From contig JACZVS010000013.1 in NCBI GenBank assembly GCA_022572525.1, positions 1 through 9,154 of the forward strand: 9,154 bases of DNA, in the 5' to 3' direction. The translations under genes were made by a program, and so were the position numbers. The notes beneath the pieces are model-generated. The model was given only the letters and a program-made list of their open reading frames with translations. It had not been told where the DNA came from and did not search any database. Below, piece by piece: positions 1 to 6,369 of the stretch (within the stretch, counting starts at the first letter, position 1; each line of letters opens with the position of its first letter). Origin of the DNA: Nanobdellota archaeon (GTDB taxonomy: Archaea; Nanobdellota; Nanobdellia; Pacearchaeales; UBA12030).

Positions 1-1
1 A

Positions 2-2014
2 CTAAGTGCTAGTAGCTCTAGCTCCTCTGTTGACAGAGGCTTTGACAGCTACAAGCCAGATTATAAGGGCAATTATTGCTATTGCCAGAACAGCGATTAT
101 TATGAGTAAAGGTAATTGTTCTCTGAAATTTCTAGCAGATATAACTTGTGCTGTTATTCCGCCTTCTCGTTGTCCTGCCACTAATGGAGAACTTACCACA
201 ACAGAGATTGTCTGAGTAGAAACTACATTTCCATCTGCTAGAACTTCAATCTTTGCAGTATGACTTCCTTCTTGCCGAACAGCCAAAGTTAGCACTTCTG
301 ATCTGCTGTCTCCTGCTGCCAAAGTAAAGACAGTCTCACTTGGATCTGTCCATGTTCCGATTGGAGTTACTCTTAAAGTGAAGCTTTGTTCATTATCGCC
401 AGTATTTGTAATAGTAACAACAGTTGTAACAGATGAATCCACTCTTGAAGTAAAGCTTGTTTGGCTTAGGATTAGAGATGCTGCTACTTTTGGAGCTTCG
501 CATTCCACATTTATTTCAAATCCTTTTATGCTCTCATCACTTTTTGTGAAAATAGCTCCATCTTCATCTCTAACTTCAATCCTTCCAGAATAAACTCTGG
601 ATTTTATATTATCAAGAATATCTAACACAAATGAGATAGTCTTGTCATCTCCATCATCATCTAAATCAAAATCTGAGCTTGTTAAAGTTATATCCAAGTC
701 AGGAATGAATAATTTTATAAAAACATTGTCTTGATCATTGTTTCCAATATTTATTATTCTTGCTCTAAGCTCATTGAAACCACCGCAAATAAGGGTGTCT
801 TCTACTGTAATTTCATCAACAACTGCATCATTTTTGTCTTTGTCTATTTTTATCTTTACTGGGCCGCTCCAGTCACAACGCTTGTCTTCATCATCTTCTT
901 CATTTGCCACAACATATACAGCGTATCTTGTTGAGCTCTCATCTTCAATATCTGCTGGAACTTCAAGTTTTTCCTTAAATGTCTGATCATCCTCCTCATC
1001 GATCGAGGCGATACTTTCAACGTCATCTAGAACATCATCATCTTCCCTATCTATTAAGAAAGCTGTGAATTCGACATCCATATCATCGTCATCTTCATTA
1101 TTAACCCTTACTCTAACCTCTATTTCCTCAAGAGGCTTAAATTTATCTCCATCATCTGGATCTCTTACATCACCAATATTTAATTGATCAAGCCCTACTC
1201 TGCCATCTTCACATATATCACCTACTTCTTCAGGCCGGATATCTATTCTTAAAGTGAATGTGTCTGAAGCTACTCCAGAGTCAACAGTAACACTTCCAGA
1301 GTAAGTATCTAGAAAGATATCATTAGGGATGTCTGCTTGTACAGTAACAGTTATGCTGATGCCAGGACTTACAGGATTGTTAAATCCGGTAGAGGAGAAA
1401 CTGATTGTAATATTTTCATCGCCATCAGAGAATTTTGTTGGGTCATCTACAGAGAAATCTGATTCGGAAAATGTCAGATCAGTATTGCCTGTATTTTGTA
1501 TTGTTATAAACTTACTTACCGACTTTTCTCTTTCCTCTTCCAACTCTAAAGGATCAGGATTTACAGTAAAAGAGGGGTTTGAATTAACTGTAAGTGTTAC
1601 AACGAAATCATCTGAATCTTGCTCTCCACCAGTACCTTCATCAATTGTTCCTTCTGCAGTTATCGTTCCAACATATGTTCCAGGAGCTTGAAATTTAGGA
1701 ATGCTTATGGAAAATCCTATTAGATCCTGATCTCCAGACGCTAAGCTTGCAACAGAATCTGGATTAAAAGTTATCCTACTTGAAGGAATATCAATACCGG
1801 GACCAGTTAAAGCAGTAGCATCAAAGAATATGTTTGTTATTGGATCGTTCCCACTATTATCTATTGTAAAATCACCAGAAACTGCTGTATTATGATCACC
1901 TGCTGGAGGATTATTAAATCCACCTATCATTAAAACATGATCAGCACTAACTCCAACTACAGAAATAGATAGGGCTATAAACAAAGCCAAACCAAGCATT
2001 AAGATATTCCGCAT
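2..2014 (-). CDS. Secreted S-layer-like Ig-repeat protein with C-terminal membrane anchor
   Basis: A complete 670-residue gene; its TAG stop lies at the window edge. Residues 1-24 form a signal peptide (basic start, hydrophobic core, likely cleavage after VSA). The body looks like several beta-sandwich (Ig/CARDB-like, COG1361-type) domains at about 25-145, 148-260, a central acidic part 262-505, and 510-610. The recurring strand-turn motif (NSGN at 52, NTGN at 174, NIGN at 422, NTGD at 537) supports repeated folds. Cysteines occur only at 268, 380, 410 and 505, all in the central part, so one or two disulfides are possible. Asp/Glu runs (around 307-311, 324-331, 340-343, 372-377) suggest calcium binding. 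A transmembrane helix at about 634-657 is followed by a short tail with K658, R663 and R666, resembling a C-terminal sorting signal. It is probably a major surface protein and may be a substrate of the sortase at 3392-3973; both are inferences. A weak AAGGG (2018-2022) lies 3 bases before the ATG. Confidence 0.8.
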   Translation of the reverse strand: MRNILMLGLALFIALSISVVGVSADHVLMIGGFNNPPAGDHNTAVSGDFTIDNSGNDPITNIFFDATALTGPGIDIPSSRITFNPDSVASLASGDQDLIGFSISIPKFQAPGTYVGTITAEGTIDEGTGGEQDSDDFVVTLTVNSNPSFTVNPDPLELEEEREKSVSKFITIQNTGNTDLTFSESDFSVDDPTKFSDGDENITISFSSTGFNNPVSPGISITVTVQADIPNDIFLDTYSGSVTVDSGVASDTFTLRIDIRPEEVGDICEDGRVGLDQLNIGDVRDPDDGDKFKPLEEIEVRVRVNNEDDDDMDVEFTAFLIDREDDDVLDDVESIASIDEEDDQTFKEKLEVPADIEDESSTRYAVYVVANEEDDEDKRCDWSGPVKIKIDKDKNDAVVDEITVEDTLICGGFNELRARIINIGNNDQDNVFIKLFIPDLDITLTSSDFDLDDDGDDKTISFVLDILDNIKSRVYSGRIEVRDEDGAIFTKSDESIKGFEINVECEAPKVAASLILSQTSFTSRVDSSVTTVVTITNTGDNEQSFTLRVTPIGTWTDPSETVFTLAAGDSRSEVLTLAVRQEGSHTAKIEVLADGNVVSTQTISVVVSSPLVAGQREGGITAQVISARNFREQLPLLIIIAVLAIAIIALIIWLVAVKASVNRGARATST

Positions 2015-2038
2015 TTTCCCTTAACCTGTTATCATTCT

Positions 2039-2061
2039 AAAGTTTAGACTTTTTAAACTTT
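2039..2061 (-). promoter_or_regulatory. Promoter with 8-bp inverted repeat upstream of the surface protein
   Basis: On the minus strand a TATA-like TTTAAAAA (2057-2050) is centred 39.5 bp from the ATG of the surface protein, predicting a short leader of about 13 bases. It is embedded in a perfect inverted repeat: AAAGTTTA at 2061-2054 and TAAACTTT at 2046-2039, with a 7-base spacer. No T-run follows, so a terminator is unlikely. The symmetry may be an operator, because a bound dimer would block TBP. Confidence 0.45.
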
Positions 2062-2112
2062 TCGCTTTGAGAGAACTTCTTTTCACCAATTCTAGGTAAG
2101 AACTTTAGAGGT

Positions 2113-2682
2113 TTACGCAGATTCTTCTGGAGCGGGAACAGCTTCTCCCTCTATTTTTACTTTTGGGATAGCGGGAATTTCCATAGACTGAAGAAATCTA
2201 ATTAATAGGAAAAGACCGATAAAAATCACGAGGAAGGCGGCAAGAGTAAAATAATCAAACGGCACAGAGGAGTAAACCATTATAATACTCGCTGCTCCAA
2301 AAAAATTCAGAATTAAAGGAGAGGAGATTCCGAAGGTAATTTCTTGCGGAAAGATATGGAAGAAATTAATAAACAACAGGAAGAGGCTTTCTACAACCAC
2401 AATAAAGGCAAGAGTAGTTTTAGGCTGCTCTTGAAGGAAAAGTCCTTGCCCATAAAGAAAGTTCAGCAAGTTCATCCCAACAAAGAAAAGAACAAGGCTA
2501 TTGCCAACTGCTGTGTTCCACCCCATTTTCTCATATCTGTATTTGCCAAAGTACAATTCAATTACAATTAAAATTACAAGTAATGGAAGAAGAATAAAGA
2601 GCATTTCCTTAATCTCAAATGGGGCTGAGAGAATCTCGATTATCCTCTGCCGTAACAAAATAAAAGCACCTTCGTGAAACAT
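2113..2682 (-). CDS. Five-helix integral membrane protein, unknown function
   Basis: A 189-residue protein with hydrophobic segments at about 27-43, 57-77, 89-108, 119-138 and 142-163, and a polar, Pro/Glu-rich C-terminal tail from about 168. The most distinctive stretch is the loop between the first two helices, residues 42-61, with ELYFGKYRYEK followed by GWNTAVGN. It resembles a conserved loop I recall from small DPANN membrane proteins, but I can name no family or function. There are no obvious catalytic motifs. Start choice: GAGG at 2690-2687 lies 4 bases before the ATG. It sits between the PAP2 gene (70-base gap) and the surface protein (98-base gap) on the same strand, so a role in envelope biology is plausible but rests on context only. 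Confidence 0.75.
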   Translation of the reverse strand: MFHEGAFILLRQRIIEILSAPFEIKEMLFILLPLLVILIVIELYFGKYRYEKMGWNTAVGNSLVLFFVGMNLLNFLYGQGLFLQEQPKTTLAFIVVVESLFLLFINFFHIFPQEITFGISSPLILNFFGAASIIMVYSSVPFDYFTLAAFLVIFIGLFLLIRFLQSMEIPAIPKVKIEGEAVPAPEESA

Positions 2683-2731
2683 TTTTCCTCTTTTTCCTTA
2701 TTTTCTTTTGATTAAACAAGACAATAACCAC

Positions 2732-2739
2732 AATAAAAA
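2732..2739 (-). promoter_or_regulatory. Candidate TATA box for the five-helix membrane protein
   Basis: The minus strand reads TTTTTATT in the gap after the PAP2 stop. Transcription about 25 bases downstream would begin near 2710 and give a leader of roughly 28 bases that contains the GAGG ribosome-binding site. The match is weak, and the T-run could equally help end the PAP2 transcript. Confidence 0.3.
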
Positions 2740-2752
2740 GATTACTATTCTT

Positions 2753-3343
2753 TTATTCGCCCATTTTCTTTTTCTCAAACAGCCTTAGAAAAATAAGGCC
2801 TGAAAAGTAACCAATCAAAGCTCCTGCAATAATGTCACTTACAAAATGATATGCAAAATATATTCTAAAAAAAGCTATTAGAATGGCAAACACAACCCAA
2901 AGAAACTTCAAGCTAGAAAATTCTTTACTTATTGTTGGAAAAGCGGCAAAGGCCATTGCAACACTCCAACTAGGAAATGATGAGTCCCAAAAGGCGAATT
3001 CCTTTACAGACTCAAGGCCAAAAAGCATGAAAGGTCTTTCTCTAAGAATAAGAATCTTGAGCAAGAGGATGATGGCGGTAGAAAGCACAAAGCTAAGCCA
3101 AAGCGGGGGAATCCATTTTCTCTTACTCTTTTTGTAAAAAAAGATTGCGGTGGCAACAAAAAAAACAACTAAGCCCCAACTAATATTGCTAAACAACAAC
3201 ATAAAAGAATCGAAAGAACTGTTTCGGATAGAACTCACTTGAGAGATGATAGAAAGATCAAGAGAAGGCAACAAAATCAGTACTAGAAACAAAATTAAGA
3301 AAAGTCCAGAAATAAGTAATTCATTTTTTGTTAAAGTTGTCAT
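2753..3343 (-). CDS. PAP2-family membrane lipid phosphatase, altered motif 2
   Basis: A 196-residue protein with about five to six membrane helices (roughly 9-29, 47-70, 79-99, 125-138, 146-163, 168-187). PAP2 enzymes hydrolyse lipid phosphates or polyprenyl diphosphates at the membrane surface. Motif 1, K-x6-RP, is complete (K96, R103-P104). Motif 3, R-x5-H-x3-D, is complete (R160, H166 nucleophile, D170), though the usual Ser before the Arg is Phe159. Motif 2, normally PSGH, reads PSWS (124-127): the Gly is Trp and the His that normally donates the proton is Ser. The protein may be slow, differently tuned or not catalytic. It is divergent from the archaeosortase and shares its promoter region, which suggests a role in lipid carrier recycling or lipid attachment to surface proteins (inference). 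The ATG at 3343 fits a leaderless message from the TATA box at 3364-3371. Confidence 0.85.
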   Translation of the reverse strand: MTTLTKNELLISGLFLILFLVLILLPSLDLSIISQVSSIRNSSFDSFMLLFSNISWGLVVFFVATAIFFYKKSKRKWIPPLWLSFVLSTAIILLLKILILRERPFMLFGLESVKEFAFWDSSFPSWSVAMAFAAFPTISKEFSSLKFLWVVFAILIAFFRIYFAYHFVSDIIAGALIGYFSGLIFLRLFEKKKMGE

Positions 3344-3363
3344 TTGATGCGGAAAGACAATGT

Positions 3364-3371
3364 ATTTAAAT
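3364..3371. promoter_or_regulatory. Shared palindromic TATA box between PAP2 and sortase genes
   Basis: ATTTAAAT is a perfect 8-bp palindrome centred at 3367.5. The PAP2 ATG on the minus strand begins at 3343 and the sortase ATG on the plus strand at 3392, each exactly 24.5 bp from the centre. This is about the archaeal TATA-to-start-site distance, so both messages would begin at or next to their start codons. Because the box reads the same on both strands, direction would be set by flanking BRE or initiator bases. Confidence 0.6.
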
Positions 3372-3391
3372 TATTTTCTCTGATAAAGCCC

Positions 3392-3973
3392 ATGAAGAAA
3401 AAAGAGCCAACAACAAGATACCTTTATGGCTTGGCTTTTAGACTGCTTTTAGCAATCCTACTATCTGTAAACTCTCTTGCAATAATATACTTTATCTTTA
3501 CCCCCCTCACTGTTTACCCTAGCTTCTGGCTAATCAAGCTTTTTTACCCAATAAGAATTGATGGAAGTTTATTCTATTACTCGAACTATATCATAGTCAT
3601 AGTTAATGCGTGCGTTGCAGGAGCTGCTTATTACTTGCTTGCCATACTTAATTTAACAACAAAAGGCTTAAGCATAGCCACGAGAATTAAGGTATTTATT
3701 TTCAGCGCAGCTTCCCTATTGACATTAAACATTCTCAGAATAGTCATACTTGTATTAATCCTATTCGGAATGGGAAGTCATGCATTCAATCAAATACATC
3801 TTTCATTCTGGGTTTTTGGCTCTACCATATTTGTAGTTGGAATCTGGATTTTGACTACAAAGATTTTCAAGATAAAGGAAGTTCCAGTCTACTCTGACTT
3901 TAAAGAAGTTCTGAAGCTTTTTAAGACTGGAAGGAAGAGAAAAAGTGGGAGAAGGAACTCTAAAAGATCTTAA
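3392..3973 (+). CDS. Archaeosortase/exosortase-family membrane protease (pacearchaeosortase-like)
   Basis: A 193-residue integral membrane protein with helices at about 11-37, 62-86, 97-127 and 137-158 and a strongly basic C-terminal tail (about 171-193). Archaeosortases are membrane cysteine transpeptidases that recognise a C-terminal signal on secreted proteins, cut before the membrane helix and, in the studied case ArtA, help attach a lipid. The family residues are visible: Cys74 in NACVAG at the outer end of a helix, Arg116 in LNILRIV, and His136 in NQIHLSF, with spacing typical of the Cys-Arg-His arrangement. The reading frame stays open upstream to TTG 3344 and ATG 3347. I chose ATG 3392 because the upstream choices would put the TATA box inside the gene, and the protein then starts with MKKK before the first helix. 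The end overlaps the convergent gene by 14 bases. Substrates are unknown; the surface protein at 2-2014 is a candidate. Confidence 0.82.
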   Translation: MKKKEPTTRYLYGLAFRLLLAILLSVNSLAIIYFIFTPLTVYPSFWLIKLFYPIRIDGSLFYYSNYIIVIVNACVAGAAYYLLAILNLTTKGLSIATRIKVFIFSAASLLTLNILRIVILVLILFGMGSHAFNQIHLSFWVFGSTIFVVGIWILTTKIFKIKEVPVYSDFKEVLKLFKTGRKRKSGRRNSKRS

Positions 3974-4433
3974 AAAGATGAATAATTCCAACAGAGGCTA
4001 GAGTGACAAGAATTCCGGCAATCAAAACTCCGGCAGCGATAAAGGCCGCTGCTCTTTTTCTCTCAACACCAAGAAGCCAAGCAAAAATTATTGCTGTATA
4101 AGCGCCTGTAAATGGAAGAGGAATTGCAGTAAAAACTGCGAGAGCAATAAGACCATAACTCTCGATACTCTTTCGCATTTTCTCCTCTTTCTTTCTCAAT
4201 CTTCTCAAAGCAAAAGCAAATCCTTTTCTGTAAAATGCAAAGCGCATAAGACCAGAATGTAAATAATCAAAAAAAAGAAAGAGTATGGGAATTATTGCAA
4301 TATTTGCAGCAGTACAGATAATAAATGCTAACACCGGATCAAATCCGAAAGAGATAAGGAAAGGAATACCCGTTCTTAATTCTCCAAAGGGAAGAATGCT
4401 TAACAAGATTCCGATCAACAGTAAACTTGCCAT
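3960..4433 (-). CDS. COG2426 / small multidrug export-like membrane protein
   Basis: A 157-residue membrane protein matching the Sm_multidrug_ex family (PF06695, COG2426). Visible hallmarks are the N-terminal half-motif PFGELRTGIPF (15-25) and the second-half motif PLPFTGAYT (105-113) followed by AWLLG (118-122), two similar re-entrant-type Pro/Gly elements on either side of a central basic loop (about 64-91). The overall pattern suggests two related halves. The family name comes from weak early evidence; the transported substrate is not established, so export function should be treated as unproven. It lies 33 bases after the L12 stop but has its own TATA box at 4461-4454. It is convergent with the sortase, overlapping by 14 bases. 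Confidence 0.8.
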   Translation of the reverse strand: MASLLLIGILLSILPFGELRTGIPFLISFGFDPVLAFIICTAANIAIIPILFLFFDYLHSGLMRFAFYRKGFAFALRRLRKKEEKMRKSIESYGLIALAVFTAIPLPFTGAYTAIIFAWLLGVERKRAAAFIAAGVLIAGILVTLASVGIIHLFKIF

Positions 4434-4448
4434 AAATATGCATAGAAA

Positions 4449-4464
4449 AAGTATTTTTATACTT
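4449..4464 (-). promoter_or_regulatory. TATA promoter inside a 6-bp inverted repeat, also possible L12 terminator
   Basis: The minus strand reads AAGTAT, four A, ATACTT. The TATA core TATAAAAA (4461-4454) is centred 24.5 bp from the ATG at 4433, predicting a leaderless message for the COG2426 gene. The same repeat could fold as a weak hairpin just after the L12 stop (4467) and ends in five T (4450-4446), so it may also end the ribosomal transcript. Confidence 0.5.
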
Positions 4465-4466
4465 AC

Positions 4467-4769
4467 TTATGAGAACAATGCGGAAAGCCCTTCTGCAGCT
4501 TCTTCTTTATGTTCCTCTTTTTCTTCTTTAGATTCTTTTTTTGCTTCCTTCTTGCCTACTTCTGCTGGCGCTGGCGGTGCTTGTGTTCGCATTGCCTTTG
4601 CTTCATCAAGTGTTTTTCCAATATCAACTCCGTCAAGTGAAGCCACAAGGGCTTTAATCTTAGCCTCATCTGGCTGTATGCCTGCAGCTTCTACAACTTT
4701 CTTGATGCCTTCGCCATCTACTTTTTTCCCAGCTTTGTGCAACATGAGTGCCGCATAAACGTATTCCAT
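4467..4769 (-). CDS. rpl12: Large ribosomal subunit protein L12 (archaeal P1 type)
   Basis: A 100-residue acidic stalk protein of the archaeal/eukaryotic P1 type, unrelated in fold to bacterial L7/L12. The N-terminal part, about 1-58, is the dimerising, L10-binding helical domain, starting MEYVYAALMLHKAG as in other archaeal P1 proteins. An Ala/Pro hinge (64-70) and a charged Lys/Glu stretch (73-91) follow, then the C-terminal factor-binding tail GLSALFS that contacts translation GTPases. It acts as several dimers on L10. GGGAG at 4782-4778 lies 8 bases before the ATG, the best ribosome-binding site in the window, suiting a protein needed in several copies per ribosome. It is the last gene of the L1-L10-L12 set. 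Confidence 0.95.
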   Translation of the reverse strand: MEYVYAALMLHKAGKKVDGEGIKKVVEAAGIQPDEAKIKALVASLDGVDIGKTLDEAKAMRTQAPPAPAEVGKKEAKKESKEEKEEHKEEAAEGLSALFS

Positions 4770-4812
4770 TTTTCTTCTCCCTTCCCTTAGTTAGCTTTGT
4801 TTAGATAGGATT

Positions 4813-4821
4813 GTTTTTAAA
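4813..4821 (-). promoter_or_regulatory. Candidate L12-specific TATA box overlapping the L10 stop
   Basis: The minus strand reads TTTAAAAAC across the L10 stop codon (4819-4817). Start about 25 bases downstream (near 4791) would give a leader of about 20 bases holding the GGGAG ribosome-binding site of L12. An extra promoter would raise L12 over L10, matching its multi-copy use. Confidence 0.4.
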
Positions 4822-5710
4822 GTTTTTTGTTAATCACAGAGGCTTGATTATGGGCCTCAATTAAAAAATCCTTGATATTATCTTTGGTTACAATGCCTGC
4901 TTCCCTAGCTAAATGGGAAGCTTGATTATATGCTTCTTGTAAGAACAAAGGAGTTGATTCTTTTATGAAGTACTTAACTTCAAGGATTAAGTTGAGTGCA
5001 TTTATGTAAGCTTCCTTAAGCTTTTTTAATTGCAGCTCTACATCTATAACGAGATCTTCTGTGCTAAACAAAAGATCAGCTTTCTTGTCATAAGCAACCA
5101 GAGGTAAAAGTCTTGCTGTAATTGGTAAAATATTTAATTTTCCCATGGCGTTTGCCAAAGCTTCACTAATCATTTGTCCCTTTTTAATTTCAAAGTCTGC
5201 TTTTATCACGACTTTTCCTTTTTCCAAGCCCGCTTTTATTCCGGCATCCGAAAGTTCTGTTAAGATTGGGCCGGGCATTAAGCCCGTATTGCCTGCTTCT
5301 ATTACAATGTCATCTCTAGCCTCCCCTGATTTTGCCTTCTTCTTTTCTTTCTTTTCTTGGAGAGTCTTAACTAATGAGAAAATGTCTTCATCAGAAAATA
5401 TTATTGCGCAACTATCTTTCAACTTACTACAAAAATCAGCTAACTTAGAAAACCTTTCATCTTTTTTTACTTCTTCCTCAAACAGCTTAAGCAAAACTCT
5501 TCTTTTTACAATCCTCACTATTGCCTTATCTTTCAAATCCCTCCTAATTCTCTGGAGAAGAAATGACGGCATTCCAGATATAGATGTTATTATTAATGTA
5601 TTATACTTTTCAAGATTGTTTGAAAGACTTTCTATCACTTCCATTTTTTTCGTGGAAACTTGCCTTCCACCATTTTCCTTTTTCCTTTGCACTCCGATTT
5701 TCATTCTCAT
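4817..5710 (-). CDS. rpl10: Large ribosomal subunit protein L10 (archaeal P0)
   Basis: A 297-residue stalk base protein that binds 23S rRNA next to L11 and carries L12 dimers. The rRNA-binding domain covers about 25-125 (ITSISGMPS at 41-49, then the basic RIRRDLKD region). The archaeal insert domain is marked by GNTGLMPGP (140-148) and extends to about 205. A helical spine follows at about 222-297 with two similar segments, EAYNQAS (259-265) and EAHNQAS (285-291), probably L12 docking sites. Two oddities are seen. About 20 basic residues precede the usual start region. The protein ends right after the spine, without the acidic GLxALF-type tail that many archaeal P0 proteins share with L12. 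The start overlaps the L1 stop as ATGA; a second in-frame ATG lies two codons later, and Met23 is an alternative start. Confidence 0.92.
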   Translation of the reverse strand: MRMKIGVQRKKENGGRQVSTKKMEVIESLSNNLEKYNTLIITSISGMPSFLLQRIRRDLKDKAIVRIVKRRVLLKLFEEEVKKDERFSKLADFCSKLKDSCAIIFSDEDIFSLVKTLQEKKEKKKAKSGEARDDIVIEAGNTGLMPGPILTELSDAGIKAGLEKGKVVIKADFEIKKGQMISEALANAMGKLNILPITARLLPLVAYDKKADLLFSTEDLVIDVELQLKKLKEAYINALNLILEVKYFIKESTPLFLQEAYNQASHLAREAGIVTKDNIKDFLIEAHNQASVINKKL

Positions 5711-6351
5711 TTCAATTCGAGCCTTATTGGCTTACCCATCGTTGTCTTAATTAAAATACTCCTTACATTTTCTTCTCCTTTTGGCAGATTCTTTACAATG
5801 CTTTCTACAGCTGATTTAATATTCGCGACAATCTCTTCCTCCGACATGTTTTGATTTCCAACTGATAATTTTAAGGAAGAATCACTTTTTGATGTTCTAA
5901 GCCTTACTGTTTTTTTAAGCCTCTCTGATAATTCAGTTAAAGAGCGCTCATCTAATTTTGTTAATACACTTCCTGTTGCTGGAGACGGCATTTTTCCCGC
6001 TGGCCCGAGAATTTTACCGAAAGAAGAAGCAACACTAGCCATTACAGGAGCCTGAGAAACAAAAAAATCAAACTCCTTTGCCAGATTCTTGGAAGCTTTT
6101 TTATCATATGTTGAGAAGTTTTCCTTCAGTACAACTTTACCAAAGATTTTTTCTGCTTGCGGAACGGATTTTTCTGCAAAAAGGCAAACCCTCTTTTCCT
6201 TTGATTTGTATGAAAGAGTAATAAAGAAATCAATACTTACTTTTTTAACATCAATTCCTTTAAGAGTAACAACTAAATCTATGCTTTGTGGAAACTTCCT
6301 TTTCTCTGATTGGAGTTTTTTGAGAGCTTCGATAATTTTTTCGTTTTCCAT
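5707..6351 (-). CDS. rpl1: Large ribosomal subunit protein L1
   Basis: A 214-residue L1 protein, normal length for archaea. It binds helix 76-78 of 23S rRNA at the mobile L1 stalk near the tRNA exit site. The signature FGKILGPAGKMPSP is at 111-124. Domain I is built from the N-terminal (about 1-65) and C-terminal (about 155-214) parts, with domain II between; the end carries TTMGKP (203-208), typical of L1. It is translationally coupled to L10 by a 4-base overlap. In Methanococcus, L1 represses its own operon by binding an rRNA-like site on its message; I did not find a convincing copy of that structure here. An 18-base gap separates it from the upstream winged-helix gene. Confidence 0.95.
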   Translation of the reverse strand: MENEKIIEALKKLQSEKRKFPQSIDLVVTLKGIDVKKVSIDFFITLSYKSKEKRVCLFAEKSVPQAEKIFGKVVLKENFSTYDKKASKNLAKEFDFFVSQAPVMASVASSFGKILGPAGKMPSPATGSVLTKLDERSLTELSERLKKTVRLRTSKSDSSLKLSVGNQNMSEEEIVANIKSAVESIVKNLPKGEENVRSILIKTTMGKPIRLELK

Positions 6352-6369
6352 TTTTAATTAATACTTGTC

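Noticed and set aside
3344..3391. Longer starts (TTG 3344 or ATG 3347) for the archaeosortase
   Set aside because: They place the shared TATA box inside the gene; ATG 3392 has the right promoter spacing and gives a normal N-terminus before the first helix.
4285..4758. Plus-strand open frame of 157 codons across the COG2426/L12 junction
   Set aside because: It lies opposite two recognised genes and their promoter and shows no family features.
5145..5750. Plus-strand open frame of about 200 codons opposite L10
   Set aside because: It is the antisense shadow of a well-supported ribosomal gene, with Ser/Phe/Leu-rich sequence typical of reversed AT-rich coding DNA.
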